From contig JANPFP010000264.1 in assembly GCA_031423495.1 (NCBI GenBank), positions 9,658-73,657 of the forward strand: 64,000 nucleotides of DNA, read 5' to 3'. This document shows positions 43,201 to 51,900 of the stretch, piece after piece. Every line of letters starts with the position of its first letter. Positions within the stretch are counted from its first letter, which is position 1. A model generated the notes under the pieces. The model searched no databases and had not been told where the DNA came from. It was given only the letters and a program-made list of their open reading frames with translations. Made by a program: the position numbers and the translations under genes. This DNA comes from JACPYM01 sp031423495. GTDB lineage: Bacteria; Acidobacteriota; Blastocatellia; RBC074.

Positions 43201-45925
43201 AGCGCCCAACCATACGAACAGTGCGCGCAGCGGAGCGATCTTCCTCGGCGACCGGCAATTTGCCGTAGCGCAAAGCGGCAGCACCGTGTCGTGCGCTGCT
43301 ACGCCGTTGAATGCCGGGCAACTCGCCAGTGGCAGCGTATCAATGGCCGATTGCCAGTTGCCGCTGTATGGCGTGAATCGTGCACTAGCGCGTTTTCCCA
43401 CTCACCGATATACCTTCAATGGGCGAGCAGGCGAACGCGTGAGTTTGCTGCTGTGGCGCAGTAACTCAGAACTGAATCTGTATGTCGTCGCGCCTGATGG
43501 GACGAGTTTCGCCGATACCAATTCTCCCGTTTTTACGCTGTTGCGTTTGCCTTCCAGTGGCAGCATCAGTTTGCCTGCCGACGGCGTTTATCAGATTTAC
43601 GTTGCGGGCGGGTTTAATTCGAACATAGTGGTTGATTATCAGCTTTTGCTGACGCAAACGCCTGCGCAATGCCTCTATGGATTGTCAGCCAACGAACAGC
43701 GTTTTGACTCGGCAGGCGGCAACGGCAGCTTACAGGTTTTGACGACTGGCGAGTGTCCGTGGGTTGCGACTTCCAACGCCAATTGGCTCACCGTCACTGC
43801 GCCCGCCGCCGGAGCGGGGCGCCGCGCCGTCAATTTTTCAGCGGCGGTCAATCCGGCAAGCGCGGCGCGCCGCGCGCAAATTCTGGTGGGCGAACAATCG
43901 TTCACCGTCGAACAGGCAGGCTTGGACGGCAATTGCCTGATTCAATCGTTGCCCTTGAATCAAACCGTGCGCGGTGCGTTGAGAACCAGCGATTGCCCAA
44001 CGCGCTTGCGGTTTGTCGAACCGCAGAATCGAGTATCTGACCGCTATAGTTTGGTGGCGACGGCTAATCAGCAGGTACGTTTTACGCTGACGAACGACAC
44101 TGGATTCAACGCGCAACAGCTCTATTTGCTGGATGCCGCAGGCCATCTCATCGGGCAAAGCGTCGGCCTCGGCGCAGAAGGACGATTGCCTGAGTCGGGC
44201 TTTTTCGCTTTGCCTGGCGCGGGTACTTACTTTGTTGAAATCGTAGGAACCAGCAGTGACTATCGCCTGACGACGAGTGTGACGCCGTTGGCCTGTGCTT
44301 ATGTGCTGGCTTCGCTCAAGCAGACTTTCAATGGACGGGTGGCGAATAACCCCACGGCCAATCAAACGAGCAGCCTGTCGGTGCAAGCCGCCACGGGTTG
44401 CACGTGGACGGCGTTCAGCAACGCCGACTGGTTGGCGTTGGCGGGCGCATCATCAAACGGACAGTTGGCGGGTTCAGGCAATAGCACGATCAATTTCAGC
44501 GTGCTGCCCAATAACTTTCAGGCGCGGAGCGCGACGATTACCCTCGCCGATCAAACGGTCACGATTGAACAGAGCGGCATTGACGGCAGTTGTTTGCCCG
44601 TTACGCTCACGTCGGGGCTAACCGTCGAAGCCCAACTCAACACCAGCGATTGTTCGTTTCGCTTAGGCAGCACGACCAATTACGCCGATCAATGTGTTTT
44701 TGCCGGTCGTGCGGATGAACGCGTGCAATTGACGTTTGCGCCGTTAGGTGGTGGTGGGTTGTTGCCGACCGTCACCTTGACTGAACCGAATGGCGCGGTG
44801 TTGGTGCGAGAGACTTACAGCCTCAGTCAGCCAACAACCGCACGTTTGCCCGATAAGGGGTTCGTGATCTTGCCCGCCGATGGCCTTTATCGCGTGCAAT
44901 TTTCTGCCGCCCAAGTGGCGCGTTATTTCCTGACGTTGAATTTGCAAACAGCCTGTAGCTTTGCTGTCGCCAACTCTTCGTTCAGTTTTGAAGCCGCTGG
45001 CGGACAAGGCAGCGTGCCGTTCCAAACGGCAACGAATTGCGATTGGAGCGTGTCGAGCAGCGTGCCGTGGATTACCACCGCGTCGCGTGGCAACGGCGGC
45101 GGAACCGCTACGTTCACGGTTGCGCCGAATCCGAATGCGGTGACGCGTACGGGAGTGTTGAGCATCGGCGGTACGACGATCACGGTGACGCAACTGGCGC
45201 GTACGGCGGTGGTTTCAGCGGCGAGTTACAACGAGGCCGAACTCGCGTCCGGCGCGATTGTGGCGGCCTTCGGGCAAGGGCTGGCGGCGACGACGGAAGT
45301 GGCACAGACGAATCCGCTGCCGACGCGGCTGGCCAACGTCGTCGTGCGCGTACGCGACAGTGCCAACGTGACGCGCGATGCTCCGCTGTTTGCCGTCACG
45401 CCGGGGCAGATCAATTTTATGATTCCGGCTGAGACGGCTTTGGGTCAGGCGACGGTGTTGATTGTGAATAACAACGCGATTATAGCGACCGATGAAATCA
45501 ATATGGTGGCGATTGCGCCTGCGTTGTTTGCCGCCAATGCCGATGGGCGCGGCGTACCCGCAGGTTTGGTCTTGCGTGTCAGAAACGAATTGCAAACATA
45601 TGAGCCGCTGGCGCGTTTCGATCAGGCCAGCAATCGCTGGGTTGCTGTGCCGATTGATCTGGGGCCGAGCAGTGACGAAGTCTTTTTGGTTTTGTTCGGC
45701 ACGGGCTTCCAGCGCGCTTCGCTCAACGCCACGACGACTATGACGAGGGCTATGTTGGGAGGCGAAACCGCCGAGGTGCTTTACGCCGGTAAGCAGGGCG
45801 GATTGGTCGGACTCGATCAAATCAACCTGCGCGTACCGCGTTCGTTGATTGGACGCGGCCCCGCCAATCTGTTCACGACGATTGGCGGCAAGCCTGCCAA
45901 TACGTTGCAAGTAAATATTTATTAA
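40259..45925 (+). CDS. C-terminal fragment of the giant protein: BACON/PPC array with TIGR03437 domain
   Basis: A 1888-aa open frame beginning with a GTG that is not a credible start: there is no ribosome site and it begins mid-domain. It holds the end of PPC2, then BACON and PPC domains alternating about every 190 residues (BACON3 to BACON10, PPC3 to PPC9). BACON domains open with CxYxL or CTYxI and carry WITxT...GNGxVxFxV...RxxxIxxxGQxFxVxQxG; PPC domains carry AGE or AGQ and PxxGxYxLEV. The last 230 residues (from about 1655) are the TIGR03437 domain, with AASYNEAELASGAIVAAFG, TPGQINFMIP and GLVGLDQINLRVP. It likely bound glycans or proteins at the surface when intact. Confidence 0.75.
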   Translation: MSASLLRLPNFDSSYAMYLAASNGTVLETRNHDRFNSSSLTVSLDTVIPADGTYFIEVTGTATNPRATFTLNFSLTQLGCGYALVPALRRFEASGGTGDLNVTSGANCQWRAATDASWITLAATAAGTGSGTLRYTVASNTTNTLRRGTIQLDRQTHVIEQAGNGGSCSVVTTAIGQTVNGSLVQADCFSRLRTYAPDSTFYSDRYVFTGTAGQPVQFRVNSAGFAPHLYLFNAAGMVLAEAGGSLPSGASGDFYLLPTDGEYTLEVTTEYARAGGAYTLTLATPGGAANSCAYRITPEGGRFDAAGGSDTLSVTAGNGCAWAAQSNASWLRITEGAAGRGNGAVKFTVAANNTTVLRRAVVTIAGQEFAIQQAGDGGRCSSQALTVNQMVSGTLTNADCRARFPFTEGSDGGPSDLYSFNVQAGEQLQVLWLTPFASVSVVLADASGRVVLSNDPHGPSGPNRERLPGIGFFTLPTTGAYLLEVSGALTAYDLTVKSIAANCQYKLSANQFTFDSEASSGSFDVTVDAGCNWITETNVDWLTITAGQSGSGSGRVSFSLAANAAASARVARSITIAGQSVGLIQAGMNGNCLLRALPIGTTVNASFSQGDCAWPTSQGFSFLGDRYWFDFTEGQQFAVVTAGGTQQQPLNAYLTLTDETGAVLAESDSSGATLSGRLRQDGFIVLPRTGRYLITAYSRYGFTGDYTIRIERPTSCTYLLASPAGFFDSGISTGTMRVVSGSGCAWMATVNAAPWLTITQGASGTGNGTITYVAAANTAATLRLATISVAGQSFFVTQAGVGGNCATRPLALNQMVQGSLNQADCTASLGQNFNPQTMADRFSFTGKVGDRIAPLLITASPFLNSNLLDPSGRLRQLSINSIGEGEFFTLDQSGVYQLELAAPRFSDSPMVLDYRLAMRQMAAGCTYSISSSLQTLEAAGGTGSFNVSPSSGCAWTAGSTESWITLTTANGIGNGAVRFTVAPNHTNSARSGAIFLGDRQFAVAQSGSTVSCAATPLNAGQLASGSVSMADCQLPLYGVNRALARFPTHRYTFNGRAGERVSLLLWRSNSELNLYVVAPDGTSFADTNSPVFTLLRLPSSGSISLPADGVYQIYVAGGFNSNIVVDYQLLLTQTPAQCLYGLSANEQRFDSAGGNGSLQVLTTGECPWVATSNANWLTVTAPAAGAGRRAVNFSAAVNPASAARRAQILVGEQSFTVEQAGLDGNCLIQSLPLNQTVRGALRTSDCPTRLRFVEPQNRVSDRYSLVATANQQVRFTLTNDTGFNAQQLYLLDAAGHLIGQSVGLGAEGRLPESGFFALPGAGTYFVEIVGTSSDYRLTTSVTPLACAYVLASLKQTFNGRVANNPTANQTSSLSVQAATGCTWTAFSNADWLALAGASSNGQLAGSGNSTINFSVLPNNFQARSATITLADQTVTIEQSGIDGSCLPVTLTSGLTVEAQLNTSDCSFRLGSTTNYADQCVFAGRADERVQLTFAPLGGGGLLPTVTLTEPNGAVLVRETYSLSQPTTARLPDKGFVILPADGLYRVQFSAAQVARYFLTLNLQTACSFAVANSSFSFEAAGGQGSVPFQTATNCDWSVSSSVPWITTASRGNGGGTATFTVAPNPNAVTRTGVLSIGGTTITVTQLARTAVVSAASYNEAELASGAIVAAFGQGLAATTEVAQTNPLPTRLANVVVRVRDSANVTRDAPLFAVTPGQINFMIPAETALGQATVLIVNNNAIIATDEINMVAIAPALFAANADGRGVPAGLVLRVRNELQTYEPLARFDQASNRWVAVPIDLGPSSDEVFLVLFGTGFQRASLNATTTMTRAMLGGETAEVLYAGKQGGLVGLDQINLRVPRSLIGRGPANLFTTIGGKPANTLQVNIY

Positions 45926-45950
45926 AAGCCAGGGTCGTTAAAAGCCAGGG
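45922..45950 (+). repeat. Direct repeat TTAAAAGCCAGGG spanning a stop codon and a ribosome site
   Basis: TTAAAAGCCAGGG occurs at 45922-45934 and again at 45938-45950, a 16-base tandem duplication. The first copy contains the TAA stop of the upstream gene and the second supplies AGGGAGAG, the likely Shine-Dalgarno of the downstream gene. Confidence 0.8.
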
Positions 45951-45959
45951 AGAGATCGC

Positions 45960-48900
45960 ATGTTGAAATTCGCCTCAGTTCTTATTCGTTATCGCCTGCT
46001 ATTGATGAGCGCGTTTTTGTGTTTGCTGGGCGTGGGCGGATGGCACTATGGATGGCGTTATCTGCCCACCGCGAGTTCGCAAGGCAAAGTCGCGTCGCCC
46101 ATCGTGTCGGCGGCGATACGCTTGCCCGTGTGGTTCGAAGCCAATCGTGGACAGGCCGCGCGCGACGTGCAATTTCTGGCGCGTAGCCGTAACGCTTCGT
46201 TGGCGCTCACGGCGCAAGGGGCCAAGCTGTATGTGCGCAAGGCGGCTAATACGAACGCACTCGAACTCAAGTTTCGCCGCGCGCGTCAGCAAAACAAATT
46301 GACCAAATTGAGCGGCAGCGAACCCTTACCGGGACGCAGCCATTACCTGCGCGGCAACGTGCCGTCACGCTGGCAGCGCGACGTTCCGCAATTTGGCCGC
46401 GTGCTTTATGACGAACTTTATCCGGGCATAGACCTCGCGTTTTATGGCAACGGACAGCAGTTTGAATACGATCTCATCGTGGCTCCCGGCGCAGACGCAC
46501 GCCGCATCGAAATGGAATTTGCCGGAGCGCAACACCTGCGCCTCAACGAACGCGGCGATCTGGTGTTGGAATTGCCCGGCGGCGCGATCATTCAAAAAGC
46601 GCCGGTGGCTTATCAGCAAACGGCGCACGGGCGTCAATCGGTCACGGCGCGTTATGCGCTTGATCAACACCAGCGCGTCAGGTTTGAACTCGGCGCTTAT
46701 GATCGCCAGCAGCCGCTCGTGATTGATCCGGTCATAGAGTATTCGACTTACCTCGGCGGTGAGGGCGTAGATCAAGGTTACGCCGTCACAGTAGACAACG
46801 ACGGCAATGCTTATGTGGCGGGAACTTCGGCTTCGACGAGTTTTCCCGGCCCCAGCCCGATTCAGGCGACGCGCGGCGGAGGCAGTGATGTCTTCGTCGC
46901 CAAACTCAATGCCATCGGTTCGGCGTTGGTCTATGCGACTTATCTCGGCGGAGCGAATGACGAGACGCCGACAGCTTTATCGGTTGACGCGAATGGCAAT
47001 GTGATCGTGACGGGCTATACGGGGTCGCCTGATTTCCCGCTCACGACCAACGCGGCCCAGCGTACATCGGGCGGCGGCTTCGATGCCTTCATCACGAAGC
47101 TCGACGCGAGCGGTACGGCGTTGGCTTACAGCACGTTATGGGGCGGCAACGGCGCAGACCTTTCGTTGTCGCTCGCGGTGGACGCCACCGGCAATGCCAC
47201 TTTTGCCGGATGGACTTCTTCTTCGAACTTGCCGAACCTCACGTTGAGTGGCGCGCTGGTTTATCAATCCACCAATCGCGGCAACAACTGGAACGCGAGC
47301 GGCAATGGGCTGGCGGGCGGCACGGTCAATGCGCTGGCGGTTGATCCGGCCAATAACAACAAACTGATTGCCGCCACCGACAGCGGCGTATTCAAGACGA
47401 CCAACGGCGGCACGAGTTGGATGCGCATCAGCACGCTCGGCAACGTGACAGCTATCGTCATTGATCCGAAAAATCCGCAGGTACATTTTTTGTTGGGGCC
47501 GCTTTTTACGCTAGCGGTGACGCGCGATGACGGAGCCACTTATGCAGGCAAGTATTTCAGCTTTTTCGATGCCACCGCGAATGAATCTTTGTGCATGGCG
47601 ATAGACCCCGCGAATTCGCGCAACGCTTTCGTCGGCACTCGCGCGGGGCTTTGGCGCACGACCGATGGTGGCGCTTCATGGTTGCTGGCGCTGATTAATA
47701 CGCAATTCGGCACCACCAGACCGCAGGTGTGGCAAGTCGTATTCGACCCCAGCGACTCGAAAAACGTATACGCCGCGACGGTGTTTAATCTGTATAAGTC
47801 CACCGATGGCGGCGCGAGTTGGATGCCGATTCCGATTCAACATCCGAGCATCCCTACGTCGGTGCTGATCAATGCGCTGGTGCTTGATCCGAAAAACCCG
47901 CAGACCTTATACGCAGCTTTTAATGGCGCGAACGGTACGCTTTTCAAAACGACGAACGGCGGCGCTTCGTGGCAGCAGATTGCTAACGGCCTCACTTATC
48001 AAGTTGGCGGACAGACGGTGCCATTAAGCATTACCGATCTGGCGATTGATCCAACGACGCCGACGACGTTATATGCCGCCGCGCTCAACGGCGGATTGTT
48101 TCGCAGCACGGACGGCGGCGCGACCTGGAGTCTCACGCGCAACGGTTTGAACAATCAGATCATTCGTTCGCTCGCCGTTGACAGTGCGGGGGCGGTGCAA
48201 GCGGGCACGCTCATCGGTAACGATGCCTTCGTCGCACGGATCAGTGCTGACGGCACGCGTTTCACGCAGGCGCGTTTGCTGGGCGGCTTTGAATCTGACG
48301 AAGCGCGCGCGCTCGGCTTTGACCCGGCGGGCAATGTGGTCGTGATGGGTACGACTTTCTCGAACAACTTTCCGACGCACAATCCGTGGCAGGCGGTCAA
48401 TCGCGGCTTTTCAGATTTTCAGCCAACGTCGGATGCGTTCGTTGCGCGGTTGCATCCGACGACGTTTGAGTTGCTGGCTTCGACTTATTTCGGCGGCAGC
48501 TTCGGCGATCAGTTGCGGGCGGCGGCGATTGACGGCAACGGCAGTGTTTATCTGTTGGGCGCTACGGTCTCGACCGATTGGCCGGTGACGTTGAATGCTT
48601 TTCAACCGATGAAAAGCGGCGGCACCGATATGTTCGTCACCAAATTCAATCCGGCTGAGGCGGGGTTGAGTTACAGCACTTATCTCGGCGGCAGCCTGGA
48701 CGATCAATCCAACGGCCTCGCGGTGGACGCCAGCGGTCAGGCTTATCTCACAGGCCAAACCAATTCAACTGATTTTCCTGTAGTGAACAGCTTGCAGCCG
48801 GCTTCTACGGTCAGCAATTTTTTTGGTACTTCACGCGATGTGATCGTTGCGAAGTTGAGCGCCAACGGCAGTGCCTTGCTGTTTTCGAGTTATCTGGGCG

Positions 48901-51900
48901 GCGGCGGCGATGAAGTAGCCGTAGGCCTTGCGCTGGACAGCAAGCGCAGCATCTATCTGACCGGCGGTACGGTCTCAAGCGATTTCCCCGTGTTGGCTCC
49001 CGCGCAAACGAATCGCGGATTTTCGGTCGAAGGCTTCCTGACCAAATTGACCCCGCAAGCCGACCTCGCTGTTAGCAATGCCGCGCAACACAATCCGGTG
49101 ATGGCGAGCCAGCCTTACAGTTACACGGCGACCGTGACTAATTTGGGTACAGACGAAGCCGTTGACGCACGTCTCTCGACCACCGTGCCGAGCGGATTAA
49201 CGAACGTGACGATCAGCTCAAGCGCGGGCGCGATGACCTGTACGGCTGCGCCCAATGTGCAATGTCGTTTGGGCGAACTGGCGATGGGTGCAACGGCGAC
49301 GGTGACGATTGAAGGAACGGCTCCGGCGACAGGTGCGCTGGAACATACGGTAAGCGTGAGCAGCGCCACGGTTGATCCGGTGACGACGAACAACCGCGCG
49401 ACGATGACGGCGACGGTGTCGGTGTCGCCTTCGTTGGCGGGACGTGTGACGGTGCGCGGCGGAGCGCCGCTGCCCGACGCGACCTTGATGCTTACCGGCA
49501 GTGCTACGGCTACGCGGCAAAGCAATGCGGCAGGCACTTATCAATTCACCGAATTGGTCAGAGGCGGCACTTATAACGTCGCGGCCCAACGCGCGGGTTA
49601 TGCGATTCGTCCGGTGACGGTCAATCTGCCCAACGTGCAAACCGATCAGACGGCGAATTTCACCGCCACGCTGTGTGTCTATAACGCGACGTTCAGCCAG
49701 TCGGCTTTTTCGGCTACGGGCGGTAACGGAACCTTGAGTGTCACGACGCCCGACGGATTTTGCAGTTGGCAGGCGCGCAGCAACACCGCGTGGATTCGGC
49801 TGACTTCGACGCCCAGCGGCACGGGCGTCGGCACAGTGAATTTCACGGTGGCGGCGACGACCGTGCCGCGCAGCGGTACGGTCACGGTGGCGGGACGCAC
49901 TTACACGATTACGCAAGAGTATGCGCCGTGCGCTACGCCGAACTTTCGCTTTGCGCCCACGCTCGCTATTCCGCCCAACGCGACAGACCTGCTCGAAGGC
50001 GATTTCAACAACGACCGCATCACCGACGTGGCGTTGCTTTATCCGGCGCAAACGACTCCCGTCACACCCGCGCAGGTCGTAGTGCTTTTGGGCAACGGCA
50101 CTGGAGGTTTCGCTGCGCCGCAAACCGTCGGGCTAGCCTTGAACACGGGCGAGTTCACGCAGGCGCTGGCCGTAGGCGATTGGAACGGCGACGGACGCAG
50201 CGATCTGGTCGTGCGGATTAGCACGCCGACCACTGATCGCGTGCTGATTGCGTTGCTGGCGAATGCGGCGGGCGGATTTGCCGCACCGCGTCGCACCGTG
50301 CTGACGCGGGCGACCAATTCAGGAACGATTCGATTCGTCGCCGGACCTTTGAACAGCGACGCCTTTCAGGATTTGGCAGTCACCGACGAAAGCGGTTTGC
50401 GTTTCATCCTGAGCAATGGCGACGGCACGTTTAATGAATTGCCCGTGCCTGGTATCGGAACCGACAACTTCACGGTTTTTAGCGTGGGCGATTTCAACAG
50501 GGACAACCACGCTGATGTCGTCGTGGGCGTCTTTGGCAGAGTGGTGCTTTTTGTCGGCGACGGTACTGGGCGCTTGCGCAACGCGGCGATCGCGCAACCC
50601 GGTTCCAGCGACATGGGCGGAATGGTAGTCGCTGATCTCAATCGCGACGGTATTTTAGAAATTGTCGTAAGCACCGATGGACAGTTAGTGGTCGTGCTGA
50701 ACGATGGCACTGGACGTTTGACCATCGGCGGACGTTATCCGGCTACGCCAAATAGTCGAAGTTTGGCGGCGCGTGATTTCAACAATGACGGCAAGCTCGA
50801 CATTCTGGCGGTGAGTGCGGGCAACGGCGTCGCACTTTATCTCGGCGGCAACGACAACACTTTGCAAGCTCCGGCGTATTTCGCGGCGGGCGGTGCGTTG
50901 AATTCATTGATCGTGGCTGACCTCGATCGTGACAACCGTCCTGACCTTTTGTTGCGTAGCGTAGACTTCTCAGCGAATCCGCCCACCGGTTTGCTGATGG
51001 TGCTAAAAAACAATGGGCTGGAGTTTCAAACCGGACGCAGCACAGTTCTCAATAACGCGGTGGCCGATCTGGTCGCAGGCGATTTCGATAACGACGGACG
51101 ACAAGACATCGCCACCTTGCAGGCAGAGCAATCAACCGGCAGTGGCGGCGACGGACAGCCCTTGCCGCAAAGCATCACGGTGCGGCTGGCTAACGGAACG
51201 ACGTTTAGCGAAGGCCTCAAGACGCCGTTGAACGCGCAAATTGATCTGGCGACGCGCGATGTCAATCGCGATGGCAGGCTCGATCTGATTGCGCGTGACA
51301 GCGATTCGCTTAGTTTCTGGCTGGGCGACGGCAAGGGACATTTTCAGTTAGCGACGCGCTTGAATGCCTTGCCGCCAGTGCCGATCCCTGACAACACGTC
51401 GACTCCGCGTGTGCCTTTGCCTTACGTCATCGAAGATTTCAATCGTGACGGACGCGATGACATCGTGACCTTCAACTCGCAACGCCAACCGGTGCTTTAT
51501 CTGGCGACGGGTTCGAATGCCTTTCAAGCGGCGCGCAGCTTTGCCGCCGGATCGAATCTCAGCAACTTTCGCACCGGCGATTTCAACGGCGACGGCAATC
51601 CAGACCTGCTCGCGTTTCATCCGCTTTCGGCGCTTTGTTCGCTCAATGGAGTTGATGCCGCGTTGTTGCTCGGCGACGGGCAAGGCGGATTTGCCGCCGC
51701 TCGTCGCCTCGCCTTGCCGGTGCAGCCCGCGCAAATGCTGGTCGAAGATTTCAACGGCGACGGGCGCAGCGACTTAGCCGTCACCGCCGGTTGTTCGCTC
51801 AATGCCAATCTGGTTTTGCTCATTGCCACGCCGACCGGCGGATTCGAAAGCACCGTGATTGGCAATGCTTCGACTGCGCCTTTGGGACTGGTCGGCGGCG

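Larger units (their letters stand above)
37903..45925 (+). pseudogene. Whole locus of a disrupted giant BNR-(BACON-PPC)n-TIGR03437 protein
   Basis: Two lesions split what was one gene of about 2,674 residues. The first is a nonsense codon at 39916-39918 (CAA to TAA fits the SLQV of other copies). The second is a frame change at about 40258, where GGGCAGCGTGAGT should read GGGCAGCGCGTGAGT; loss of CG from a CGCG run explains it. Translation on both sides joins seamlessly within a PPC domain (AGQR then VSASLLRLPNF). The modules are one BNR region, ten BACON and nine PPC domains, and one C-terminal TIGR03437 domain. Sequencing or assembly error is the main alternative. Confidence 0.7.
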
